From: Citrus sinensis
Taxonomy: Eukaryota > Streptophyta > Magnoliopsida > Sapindales > Rutaceae
Direction of reading: 5' to 3'
Assembly: GCF_022201045.2 (NCBI RefSeq)
Contig: NC_068564.1
Coordinates: forward strand, 33,819,001-33,883,000
Length of the DNA: 64,000 nucleotides
The notes below the pieces were generated by a model. That model saw only the letters and a program-made list of their open reading frames with translations. It was not told the DNA's origin and made no database searches. Positions 34,288 through 45,285 of the stretch are shown piece by piece. Made by a program: the position numbers and the translations under genes. Every line of letters begins with the position of its first letter. Position 1 is the stretch's first letter.

Positions 34288-36671
34288 ATATATAACAAGT
34301 GTATTTATAGCAAAATAAATATCGGTAAGTAAACTCAATTAAAAGGAAAGACTTTGTGAAATAATTAAAACCGAATCCGTAATCAATCGTTATTCAAAGA
34401 CATTTAAAATCATTCAGCATCGTGTTATATATCTAATATTGTCTCTAATATGAGATTAAATTAAATAAGATAACGTGTTTTTAAACCACCGAAAGCTTGG
34501 TTTAAAATGGTTGACTGGTTGGCCACTTGAAGATGATGATATGTATATACATATAGGGAGAGAGAGAGAGAGAGAGGCGCCTTTGCTTGAAATTTGATAC
34601 CTTTTCTTCAGAGGTGTGGCAAAGGGAAACTACGTTACCGCCGCCCCAACATTTGTCGTGTAAAACGACGCCACCTTTAGACTAGAATTTTAGACACAGT
34701 AGTGAAATCTCTATTTGTCAAGGGCTGAGCAATTCAATTCAATGATTATACCGGATTCTCCGGTAAACAATCAAGGCTGCATCTAAGTCTAAGTAACAAG
34801 ATTTGACGAAACTAATAAATGTAGGTGTGAGTCAACATTCTGATCATAAACGTCGAAAAATAAAGAAATAAACAAATAAAAAGGGCGTAGGAGCAGCAAC
34901 TCTTTAGAGGGAAGTGGTTCTCAATAAGCTATTTTTAAGTGAATCCTGAGAAGATCGATCCTTGATAACAGACGTGAAATTCTCTCTCTATGTATATAAG
35001 TGCTGTGTTGATTTCCTACCACATGCATGCAGATGTGCCATAAAAACGATCTCCCTTTTTTAACCCACATTCTAATTAAAATAGAATATAAATAAATAAT
35101 TAAATATCCATGATATTGTTGGTAAACATTCTTAAAGGCTAAATAAAAATTAATGAACAGAAACAAATATTAAAAAGACAGTTCCGTAAGTCTTCGGCAG
35201 AAAGAAATCAAGCAGGAAATGAGAGAATTAACCAAAAAAAAAAATAGAAACTCACAAAATTAACCAAAAAATGAAAGACATGCACACAGCTAGCTACTTG
35301 GCTCCTGCAGCCTGCAGCTCTCTACGTATACATTTTTCTCCAATAATTACAACAATTGAATTATAAGATCGAACGACTATCAATTACTAGTGCAAAATAG
35401 TATTTTATGGATGTTTATGCATTCAACTAAAACCCGCCAACCGATTATTATGTTGCTGAATAGTCATCTTTTCAATCTTTTCATCTAGTTGCAGATTTAA
35501 ATACTCGCGAAATACGCTTTAACAACATATATAACTCTCGATCCATTCATTTTTGTCCATTTTTCTTTAGAATTTCTTTCTGCCAACTGCGCAATTTACG
35601 ACTATTATCACTTTGAGTTATTTACCTTCCTCATCTCACCTCAACTATATTTATGGACCTTCGATGATCCAATCAAAATCCGCTCCTCCTCGCTGCTACA
35701 TGTCACAGTCACATCCCCCTTTTTAAATTATTCGTTACACGTTTTAAATTTTACTTTTAACTTAAAATTGAGACATGCATGCAATAGAAAAATCTAAAAA
35801 TTTGTGATGTTAAAAGATTACATGAAACTTTTATATATCCAACTTGATGACTAGTGCTCCAAGGTTTTACAGCAATTTCATTATTGATGGAACAAACAAA
35901 TATACATATGTATGTATATATGTATTGCTAACACGTCCATCTTGAAATATATGAGAAAACAAGTTCAAAGCATAAATCATATACGTTTTTCATGACAAAG
36001 TTTTAAAAAAGAAAAAAAAAATGTAAGAAAGAAAGTCGTCGAAATTCTTACCAGCTCGTTGAGCCTTAATAAACAAACTCATAATTTATTGCGTTTGCCA
36101 TCCCTTTTTGGTTCTAGCCAGTGTTGCCTTATTAATGTTTCGATCAATACGCACAATACGTTATTTTTAATTGAGGTTAATTGTTCCATCTAAAGCCATA
36201 TATAACTCAAGGTATGGGATGGGCGATTAATTAATATATATTTTACACCAAGACGGTTGGTAGTTGGCCTGGCTTTCAATTGGGTGTTCAACTTTCTCAT
36301 TTGTTTAATTAATAGAAAAGACAAAAAGAAAAAGAAAGTGCGTCAACAGAAGCATACAATATCAAAAGTCAAGCTTATTAATTAATTAGTAAATAGCCAA
36401 CAAAACAAGTTACATTTGAATAATGCTAGCGAGCTAGCTTTCATGTAAAGTACCTTCAATATACATGGCCAAGACTATATATGTTGGTGAATTGTCAAAG
36501 ATTTGCGCCCCACAACTAAAGAGACGAAAAACATAGAAAAGTTCTTTGCATCATTTTTCCATCATTCTTTTAGAATAAAAGTTTGTAAGAGCTTTTTAGT
36601 GAAACGAAACGAAACGAAACGAAAAAGATAATGATCAGTATATAATGCCACCATGATTTTTGCAATATAGA
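34288..36671. other. Intergenic, no gene seen
   Basis: AT-rich, gene-free. GA repeat at about 34557-34577. An ACGAA repeat (about 36603-36622) lies just before the SINE. Short ORFs have low-complexity translations. Confidence 0.55.
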
Positions 36672-36686
36672 CCTTTGTAATTATTA

Positions 36687-36911
36687 TTTTTTTTTGTTTG
36701 AACCGCGAGGTGGTCCTGAGTGGGCTCCAACTGTGGGAAGCACCTTTAAGCTCGTACCACAACTCAGAATAATCCCCGCTCGCACCGGGTCGGCCCATAA
36801 GGGGTAAAGTGCTGGCCAAAGTGGTGACTCCATACGAAAGCGGGACTTGAACCCCTGACCTCTTTTAAGGAGTGAGAGTGCCGAACCACTCACACTAACC
36901 AACTTTGGTTT
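36687..36911 (-). mobile_element. tRNA-derived SINE flanked by 15-bp target duplications
   Basis: Reads on the minus strand. Direct repeats CCTTTGTAATTATTA are at 36672-36686 and 36912-36926. Near its 5' end (right side) are a box A-like TTAGTGTGAGTGGTTCGG and a perfect box B GGTTCAAGTCC, about 30 bases apart as in a pol III promoter. A poly-A tail is seen as poly-T at the left end. The body shares GAGTTGTGGTACGAGCTTAA with the element at 6947-7165, so both belong to one family. Nothing is encoded. Confidence 0.9.
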
Positions 36912-36926
36912 CCTTTGTAATTATTA

Positions 36927-37710
36927 ATCATTATATATACGGACTCTTTGATGATGGTTGTACATTTCTTTGTCTTTTGATTTATTCTTTATTTTAATAA
37001 AACAAGTAAGGATCTTTATTAAATTTGCATAAGTAGTGTTTCATATATCATATATCAGAGTTAATGGATATATGTTTATCATTTTAATTAGTGTGGCTAA
37101 TTGTGTACATTAATCTCTGATATATACGGTAACATTTGACTAACATATTATCAAAGAAGTAGCAGACAGTAAACTAAACCGAACTAAGATGGCGATATAT
37201 GTTATCGTCAACATCATATGTAATTATTTAATATCATAGAGAGCACTAAAATTAATGAAGATATTAGAAGATAGATTTTGATTTGTTGGCCATGACTGAT
37301 TCTAGTATACGACTATAGGGTTATCCAATTTGTGGGGAATATGATATGTTTCTTCTAAGGAGATCATTGGCAATATTTATTTGAAATTTTCTCGAGTGTT
37401 TGTGAAAAATAAATTCAAACCCACCCCCATCTACATATATAAGGCCCCTTTTTAAGATAGAGATTGTCTATTTTCATCATCACACATAACATAATAAATT
37501 AATGAGTAGCAATTCATATGATATGATGTTGTTTCTTCAGTTGTTATGTGTTCATCATGATATCTACTAAATACAAAGAAAATACTACTTCTCTTTACTT
37601 TTGTGAGTAATAATAATGGTGGTGGGCTGGTGATTTTGTGGCACGTGCATGATTCGATTAATATTTTCAACACCGAGCCCAATGGGCTGAACCAAATTAA
37701 GAAGGCCACC
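36927..37710. other. Intergenic, no gene seen
   Basis: AT-rich flank between the SINE and the inverted repeat. No supportable ORF. Confidence 0.5.
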
Positions 37711-38666
37711 TATCATATACGTATACGAAAATACTAAACGTTGGAAAGGCCGAGAAAACTCTAAGAGAAACGGCAGCTTGTGCTGCCGTTTCATTCTCTC
37801 CCTCCCCCCCCCCCCCCCCCACGTGACTAAGAGAAATATATCCCCCACGTGAAAAAACACTCCCTTTTAATTCCTTTCTAGCACTCCCTTTCAACTCATT
37901 TTCCTTTCTATTTTCAACTCCTTTTCCAGCACTCCCACATGAACTCCAACTCCTTTTCCTTTTGTTCACTCCAGCAGCAACTCGTTTCGTCTCAGCCTTC
38001 CCGACATTATAGTTTTCCATATAAGAATATCATTTGTGAATAAAGTTTCAAGATACCAACATTATCCAGACACACTAAGTATATGATGACGAACCATTAG
38101 TACCGCCCAGCATTAAATTGAATTGAATTAGTCGAATTACTGCAAACAAAAAGCAAGATGGCCAAACTACAAGATCCATCTATGATTCAAATCACAACAA
38201 AAAAATCCTTCAAATTGTCTATACTTGCCTGTACTTTTAATGGCTTGTGATGAGCAAAGAAGAATCAGTAATGCTTGTTATGAACTACTCTGCTTGTGAT
38301 GAACTACTCTGTCTGTGATGAGAAGTGAACGAGCAATTGATTGGAGAGAAACCTTAGCTTGGTCATGAGCTAATGGAGTGAGCTTTGGGGACTGGTGACT
38401 TTCACGTGGGGGAGACAAAACTTGCCAAAAGTGACTTGAGTGTGGGGCATACTCTTGCTTTTTGTTGACCATTTCAGAAAGTGTCGTGAAAGAGAAGGAA
38501 AAAACTGATAAAAGGGAGTGTTTTTTCACGTGGGGGTCAGATTTCTCTTAGTCACGTTGGGGGGGGAAGGCGAGAGAACGAAACAGCAGCACAAGCTGCC
38601 TTTTCTCTCAGGGTTCTCTCAGCCTTCCCGGTGTTTAGCAGCACTCATACGTATATACAGCTCCTC
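37711..38666. repeat. Long inverted repeat (arms about 160 bp, loop about 640 bp)
   Basis: The left arm (about 37711-37870) and right arm (about 38509-38666) are reverse complements at roughly 85 percent by eye. Shared segments include GGCAGCTTGTGCTGC, ACGTGACTAAGAGAAAT, and CCCCCACGTGAAAAAACACT followed by CCCTTTTA. A C17 run (37804-37820) sits opposite a G run (38560-38567). The loop contains further partial copies: the CACGTGGGGGAGAC...GTGACTTG piece near 38402-38435 resembles the right arm. Several ACGTG cores are present. It could be a non-autonomous foldback element or a transcribed hairpin locus. No transposase and no clear target duplication were found. Confidence 0.75.
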
Positions 38667-38823
38667 CCAAAAGTATATGGAGAACTTGCAAGATTCAGTC
38701 GAACAAATTAACAATTTTGACTTGGGTGGTGGTGAAATGTTTGAATCAGTATCGTAAGCTATAGCTAGCTAGCTGAATTTAATAGAAGTTAGTGCGAAAT
38801 TCAAAACTTAAAAGGAAATCTCC

Positions 38824-39774
38824 TCAGCCATTTGCTGCAACGCCTGCTGGTGCTGCAAGGTTTATCCTTGGGTTCAGCTGTGGCGCCTGTGGCAGCGTCG
38901 GGGGCCGGAAACGAAAGGAATCAATATTCCTGAGTTCAAGTGCTAGGTAATGATGAGGATCATCCACATCCAGTAGCCACTTTAGTTCAAAGCCCATCCC
39001 TGCCTCAGCTTCTGTCGCGGTTTCAGGTTCAACAACTTCTATCTCATGCACTGGCTGCTTGCCATGCCGCCTGCTTAAGCTTGCTTCTCCTCCTGCTGCA
39101 AGTGGAACCATAGGCGCCTTTTCTCCTCCTGCCTTCAATGCTAGATCCTGAAAAAAATCTTCAATTCCTTCCACAATCATATTTTTTATCATGCACATTT
39201 CCAACATCCTTTCAGAGCACTGATCTACTTCCTCCTGCGATCCATTAATTGATAATCACTTTTTTTTATATATATATAATAGTTTTTTTATTTGAAATTT
39301 TAAAATATGGAAAAGTCTGAAAAATTTTTAAAATCGCACGGTTTTAAAATATTATTTAATTAACATTTTAAAACTGTAGGATTTTAAAGTTTTCTCGAAC
39401 TTTCCCACACTTTAAAATTCTGAATTTATATATATATATATAATATCATTCTCAGATATAGGCGCATTAGTTTTTTTTTTTAATACAGACATTCTCTTAA
39501 ACGATACGATTTACAATAGTATTAAATTTTGACTCTATTAAATCTTATAATTTAAAAATATGTGAGGAAAAAAAAATGAGAGGTTCACATTTAAAAAATA
39601 CTATATATGACTGTATTAACGCATTAACACACAGTCCAGTGCACCCATAACACAATTTCATACTCTCCGCGTATACAACAAGAAAATCAAATTGACCATA
39701 GTAAACGCTTACGTATTAATGCTTACATAATTGACATATTCAGTGTCTAAAAGACTGCGCCTGTGAGACGGCAT
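38824..39774 (-). CDS. Unrecognised two-exon protein (about 152 aa, 5' end uncertain)
   Basis: Exon 1 ends at 39727 (AATTAT|GTAAGC donor) and exon 2 is 39234-38824 (CGCAG acceptor, TGA stop), joined in phase 0. ATG at 39774 (MPSHRRSLLD) is the first in-frame Met. The frame stays open upstream to about 39918 and reads sensibly (DDDDDRYELYKVQEFSDSG, then SSCDCGLQTIDSRWGC), so the true start may lie upstream or in an unseen exon. Exon 2 starts EEVDQCSERMLEMCMIKNMI, probably helical. It continues through an acidic, Glu/Ala-rich middle (EIEVVEPETATEAEAG) to a Pro-rich end (RFRPPTLPQAPQLNP). I do not recognise the family. It is downstream of an inverted repeat, and the intron holds a foldback. It could be an unusual lineage-specific gene or a decaying one. 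Confidence 0.5.
39264..39450. repeat. Foldback (hairpin) inside the intron of the 38.8-kb gene
   Basis: Arms of about 80 bases separated by only about 12 bases. The left arm has GAAATTTTAAAATATGGAAA, then AAAATCGCACGGTTTTAAAAT. The right arm has ATTTTAAAACTGTAGGATTTT, then CTTTCCCACACTTTAAAATTC. Both outer ends are TA repeats. Identity is roughly 80 percent by eye. This is compatible with a MITE or a small-RNA precursor; the sequence does not decide. Confidence 0.7.
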
Positions 39775-39918
39775 TTGACATCCCCACCTCGAATCAATAG
39801 TCTGCAAGCCACAATCACAGCTGCTGCCGCTATCACTGAACTCTTGAACCTTGTATAACTCATATCTGTCATCATCATCATCCAAACCAGGGGGAATGGA
39901 AAGGAAAGGGTAAGTGAT

Positions 39919-40310
39919 CTAATTAATTCAATTCATCTTTATTATATTTAACTTTCCCATTTTCTTTCCTAGCTAGATTTCCCACCAACCAACAAACAGA
40001 AGCAAACGAACCCAGAAGGGACGTACTTAATAAATTAATTGAATTTATAAGAAAGTCTACGCAATTATTTCTCTTCTAATGATCAGCAAGCAATTATATC
40101 AAAGGGAAAGCAAGTGAAAAAAAGGGAAAAAAAAAAAAAACAAACAGGCACGTAGCATTTGTAATTTCTTAATATTTTAATTATACAAAAGTTTTTAAAA
40201 ATATATATATATATACAAAAATGTGCATTGCATGGGAGGAAGTATATATATAATAAGTTTTTTAAATTATTTTGCTATTAAGATGATGCTTGGCTTTCAT
40301 CATCTTAATA
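39919..40310. other. Upstream flank of unrecognised gene; no other gene seen
   Basis: AT-rich. A minus-strand AAATATAATAAAG (about 39944-39957) could be a TATA region for the 38.8-kb gene. Poly-A near 40126-40140 and TA repeats near 40201-40215. Confidence 0.4.
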
Positions 40311-40319
40311 AGGGACCTA

Positions 40320-41740
40320 TTAAGAATGTACACAATTGTATGACATGGCTTCTGTCCATAAGCTATTAGGAATGCCTTTGCCTTTCAACATGCTTCTTGC
40401 CATCTCTACAATCGTACGGTTCTTCCGTTTTGCCACTCTTTTTTGCTGTGGAATTTGGCTAATAGTAAGTTGCCTTTGAATCCCATTATCCTTGCAATAA
40501 TTCATGAACAAAGTGTAGATAAATTCCTTCCACAAACATAGTTAGTTTTTAAGGTCTTCATTTTACATCCACTTTGCCTTTTTGCAGGAGCTTTAAACTA
40601 GAGAAAAGTTGAGAAAGCTTATGGTTTTTCATTCAAAAAATAAATCCGCATCATCCTTGTATAATCATCAACAAAAATAATGAAATATCTCATGTTATTA
40701 AGAGAGAGTCCTTGTAGGACCACGAATATTAGCATGCACTAACTCCAATGGAGCTTTGCCTCTTTATGAAGTTTTAGGGAAAGAAAGTCTATGCATTTTT
40801 CCATATACAAAGCCCTCACAAACTTTTTCGTTCTTATGGTCTCTCTTGTCGCTTCTATTCTGATATGGATTATTAGTCTTGGACTGAAAAGCTTGCTCCG
40901 TGGGCTGACTTGAAGCTTGATTGGTTCTTTGCTCATGAGAGAGTAATGATCCTGACAAATCTGAAAAATTCATCTTGGACAAATCCCTTGATTCTTTAAT
41001 AGTTGCAACTGCATGATCAAACTTGGGAGGAAGACGTCTCAACACCTTTTCATTCACCTTCTTGTCTTCAATGGTGTCCCCACAGCCTTTGATCTAGTTC
41101 ACAGTCTCAGTTACTCAGCTGCAAAAATCTTGAACCCCTTCATAGTCTTTCATTAATGAATTATCAAACTATTTCCACAAAGTATGGAACTTGATAGTGA
41201 CTGCCTTTTTGGAACCTTGAAATTCTTCTTTTATAATTTCCCAAGCATTTTTGGCCTTTTTGACACAAAAAATTCTAGGAAAAATTGACTTGCTAGCACC
41301 TTGCTGGATGTATCGAAGTGCTGTGGCATTTCTCCGTATGTTTTATTTGTACTGCATGTTACAGTGCTTGAGTCCAATATGAAGAACTCTCAGATTCTGG
41401 TGGTTCAACATATCCATCTTCAACAACATCCCATAAATTTTAAGAGAGAAAAAGGTTGAAAAACTTTGTTCTTAAATAAAATTTCTTCTACACTTCCACT
41501 TGCACCTAATAAATTTGGTATTTGAGCTTTTCCAAAACACCCTCAAAATGGCATCAAATACCTAGCCTACTTTATTTTTGTATGCTCCCAGTCAAGTTCC
41601 AATATTTAAAGGAGTACATTTTGAATATTGGAGTAGTCAAATGGAAACCTTTTTCTATAACTAAAATAGGAGATGGATTGATGGAAAAAGGTAAGAAAAC
41701 TCTGCTTAGTTTAAGAATACTTAGAAAAATGAAATAAACT
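40320..41740 (-). pseudogene. Rearranged Ty1/copia gag-integrase remnant
   Basis: On the minus strand, from about 41450 down: LWDVVEDGYVEPPESES (gag start region), then after stops LRRLPPKFDHAVATIKESRDL (gag, UBN2-type), then EGFVYGKMHRLSFPK (gag-pre-integrase) immediately followed by LELVHANIRGPTRTLSLNN and YFIIFVDDYTRM (integrase), and finally GIQRQLTISQIPQQKRVAKR with MARSMLKGKGIPNSLW. The CCHC knuckle and protease are missing between gag and pre-integrase, so there is an internal deletion. Several stops and frameshifts occur. Reverse transcriptase and LTRs are not seen. At 41599-41658 the usual very start of gag, VPIFKGVHFEYWSSQMETFF, reads on the plus strand, so a piece was inverted. Confidence 0.85.
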
Positions 41741-43373
41741 AGAATTCACACTGAAACAAAAATTTGATATAAAAGTTATGCCATTGCAACTTCAACAAAA
41801 TCTGAACAATAAAATTTTAAATAGATAACTAGATAAAAATTAATTAAAATTCAATAATAATCAACATTCCGATGCAAAAGTTATAAAAATACATATTTAT
41901 AATGGCTTAAAATACAATTACAATTTAAATAAATACCTAAATAATAAAACTCTAAATAGATAACTAGATAAAAATTAATTGAAATATTTCTAAATATTAT
42001 AAACTTCAATCTAATTAGGATTTTTTGAACTTCTTACTCTTTCATTAGTATGCAAGGAAAGAAAAGCAGAATAACCTCTCAATTGTCCATAATGAACCCA
42101 AAGAATAGGAAAAAGTTGTTATTTAAAAAAAAAAAAACCGCCATGACATCATAATAATTCTTACCCATTCAAATGATGCTAATTATAATAAAAAAAATGC
42201 AAATCATAATAAAAGTTAGTTGGTCGCAAATGCACTTACATGTATGTGAGTGCGATGGAATCTTATTAAAAGTTCCCACAACTCAAATTGTCGAGCAAAT
42301 CTATTTGCGTTGTAGGATTTTGAGCAGGATTGATCCCTTGGATATAAGTAGGATCTTTAGAGTTATAAGAGATGAAAATTTATGAAGTAAGGAATTAGAA
42401 GAACCATGAGGCTTCATTAAGCAAAGTCGTTGGGGGCTAAAAACGTGCCTCATATTGTAATTTTTTTAATTTTCACCATAATTTTTGTCTAGACAATGCG
42501 AGATTATCTGTACCATTTTAGAAATATTATCATCGTCGCCATGATCGGTAAATTCTTTTCTATTGAAGTATTTCGTATTAATAAAATTTTCCAATATTGG
42601 TAAGCATTTTCTACTTGTTAAATATATATTCAGGTGCATTAAAAAAAATATATATTTTCTACTTGTTAACCGATATATTTGTAATAAATCAATTAACTGA
42701 TGTGCGAGACTGGCATGAACAACAAAGATTATTCGCCCAGATAAATGAAGAAAACCTTGAAACATTGCACCATCAAGAAAGAACAACAACATGCTATAGA
42801 AAATATTTACATTTAACAAACTAATAGATTTTTTTTATACCTATTTTATTAATCCTATGAGGCAATGGTGATGATTTCTTCTAGATTTTTAATCCATCCG
42901 GCAAATCATTGAAAAGCATCAACACGGCCATTCATTTCAAAAAGTCTTTTCATATGTATTAGGGACAGTTTCGCTTTCACTTGCAGGTGCAACTTCTGTA
43001 ACGAACCCCATAAATCCAAAGTCATCGTTTTCAAACATTAAATATATTTTTCATTTACCTTATAGCCTTCCAAGATCTCTTGCAACGTACATAAAATTTG
43101 GAATATTTTCTGAACCATTTTTTACAAGAAAAAGGCACAAAAATTTAAGCCGTCGAGTTGGGAATTCTATCAATATGATTTTTGAATAAAATTTGGAGAT
43201 TTTAAATGTCTAAATCGAGCTCTTTAAAAGGTTTGTATTGATAAATCATGCAACTTACTCTTTATATACATAATTTTTTTGCTTTACTTTTTCACTCTTC
43301 TTCTAATGTTTCAAGAAAAAGCACAATTGTAGCCACTTCGGCCTTGGTCTATATCAAGAAAAAGCACAATTGT
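41741..43373. other. Intergenic, no gene seen
   Basis: AT-rich, probably old repeats. Short direct repetition at about 41810-41850 and 41940-41980 (both read AAAATTTTAAATAGATAACTAG-like with small changes). The ORF at 42466-42819 (minus) has no recognisable domain. Confidence 0.45.
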
Positions 43374-43636
43374 TCAAGCCCCCACAAAACCATTGTGGAG
43401 GCTAAATATTCTTAATATCTATAAATCATTCTCCCTTGCGAAATGTGAGTGGAGTATGGACATCTCTTATCTGTGAGAGATTATTTGTCTTGGCATGTAC
43501 TTTATAGAATTTAATATAATATCAGTGTAATATATCTGTTATAATAGCAGTTGTTGTAAATATCTGTGTAATGCAGTAATTTGATGTGTAATCAGTATTA
43601 GAAAAAAAAACACAATTGTCAATCAGTATTCAAAAA
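43374..43636 (+). mobile_element. Diverged SINE copy related to 56948-57250
   Basis: Flanked by AAAAAGCACAATTGT at 43359-43373 and 43637-43651. The body shares TTCAAGCCCCC (box B-like, against TTCGAGCCTCC), GCGAAATGTGAGTGGAGTATGG (against ACGAAATGTGAGTAGAGTGG) and a 3' end TGTGTAATCAGTATT plus A-run with the element at 56948-57250. The 5' part is truncated. The A-run with the flanking repeat occurs twice in tandem at both ends (43313 and 43359; about 43608 and 43637), so the insertion site was later duplicated locally or received nested insertions. Confidence 0.65.
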
Positions 43637-43651
43637 AAAAAGCACAATTGT

Positions 43652-43690
43652 CAATTTAACTTTTGGTATTTATAAATAATTTTACAGTTA

Positions 43691-43722
<32 letters not shown>

Positions 43723-44381
43723 TGAGAGAGAGAGAGGAAAGGATCAGAACAATGATCTATATCACGTGATCATGGTGAAATGAAAATGGTACTGAGGGAG
43801 GATTCAGCAAAAATGGTAGCAAATGAAATCACATATCATCAAATATAATCTAAACCAAAACTCAATGGTGCATACACCCATAATTTGACTTTTCTTTTTT
43901 TATTAAAGGAACTCTTGCAATATTAAAACTTCTGTTTTCTTTACACAACTTAACTATATCATAATAAGTTTGAGGACAAGGGCAATAATGATTCAGATTT
44001 TGGTTGTTCCTTTGTATCGATGTAATTCAAGATCGATGGTGTGGGTGACTGAGACTGACTGTGGACCCTCCTCTGTCTCCTACTGGAGCTGAGCTAGCTT
44101 CACTGCGCAGGGTAAGTTGGTAACCACAGTTTCATTTATATATTTTTTTAATCTGTTTTTTTTTTCCCCCAACCATGATGTATTGAATTCGTATTGATTT
44201 ATGCATATAAATATAGCTGTTTCATAATTCTTCCGTCAAAGTGTCATATGGAAATTATCTGCGGCTTAGCTAGCTTCATATCAAGAGTTTTTTCTTTCGA
44301 ATTATGTTGATTTTTTTCCCCCAATCAAGAGTTGAGAGAGAGCTTATTTTTTACTTAGTTTAATTTTCATTATAGCTAGTA
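43652..44381. other. Upstream region and leader of RING-H2 gene
   Basis: A TA then GA microsatellite lies at about 43690-43737. A possible 5' UTR intron runs from about 44111 (GCAGG|GTAAGT-type donor) to about 44375 (TATAG acceptor) just before the ATG. Nothing else is seen. Confidence 0.4.
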
Positions 44382-45285
44382 ATGGCTGGTATGCTACCTG
44401 GAGTTGAATGTGCAAGAAGAAGAAGGATTCATCAAAGTGGAGGAGGGTGCAGCTCAGCCTCAGATGGCTTGGCGCCAACGTGGTCTTCTATGTCTATGTC
44501 TATGAGCAGAAGGTCCTCTTTTTGTTTATACACAAGCAGCCACGAGTCTCATCACACTTCTTCTATCTCTTCTCTGGTATTTTATTTCATATATATGCCT
44601 CTTAGTTATTAATTCTTGCTCTAAAATATCTATTCATTTTAATTAATTCTAGCTATAAAATATCTATACATTTTTTATTTCTTTTTTTTGTTTATTTATT
44701 TTAAATCGATGATTTTGATTTGTCAAATTATTACCAGAGAAGCATAATCAACCAAGCGTGTGAAGATGAGCAGCTTGCAGGAGTAGCTAGAGAAGCTAAA
44801 GAAAGGTTAGATGAGAGACTCGGAACTCAAAGGAAATCCTCAGATAGCAATAGCAGGTAAAATACTTCCAGATGCCCAGAAGCCCTCTCTCTCTCTACCC
44901 TTTCTTTAAAAAAAAAAAAAAAATTAATATATGGACCTTGTTTATTTGGATATATATTTATGTGAATATATTCAGGCAAAATGGCAAAGAGAGCTCAGTA
45001 TTGATGAATATTAATAAGTCTACGGTGTTACATACACAAGTGTTTGGATCAAAGAAGAGTGGTTCAAAAAGGTTTAGTTGGTCCAAGTTGAGCTGGAAAG
45101 CTTGTGAGCAAGAAGAGTGTGCAATTTGCCTCGAGAGATTCAAGGTTGGTGACACCTTGGTGCACTTGCCTTGTGCTCATAGGTTTCATGCAAGGTGCTT
45201 GTTGCCATGGCTTGCCACCAATGCTCATAATTGCCCCTGTTGCAGAATGCAAATCCTGGACCCTGCAGCTTCATCAGCAGATTAA
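44382..45285 (+). CDS. RING-H2 finger protein, putative E3 ubiquitin ligase (207 aa, three exons)
   Basis: Exons 44382-44576, 44738-44856 and 44976-45285, all GT-AG and in frame. The N-terminus (MAGMLPGVECARRRRIHQ) is basic and Ser-rich. Exon 2 is a charged helix (GVAREAKERLDERLGTQ). Exon 3 ends in a RING-H2 domain at about residues 150-195: ECAICLERF, LPCAHRFHARC, then NCPCCRM. This gives the full C-x2-C, C-x-H-x2-H-x2-C and C-x2-C ligand set for two zinc ions. The Trp (LPWL) expected for E2 contact is present. Family knowledge: single RING-H2 proteins act as E3 ligases by binding E2-ubiquitin. The substrate is unknown and there is no membrane segment, so a soluble ligase is likely. Confidence 0.9.

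Noticed and set aside
36850-36905. tRNA gene on the minus strand
   Set aside because: Same reasoning: good box B, but part of a SINE with duplications and poly-A.
42466-42819. 117-aa minus-strand ORF
   Set aside because: Hydrophobic, AT-driven composition, no domain, no splice context, within degraded repeats.
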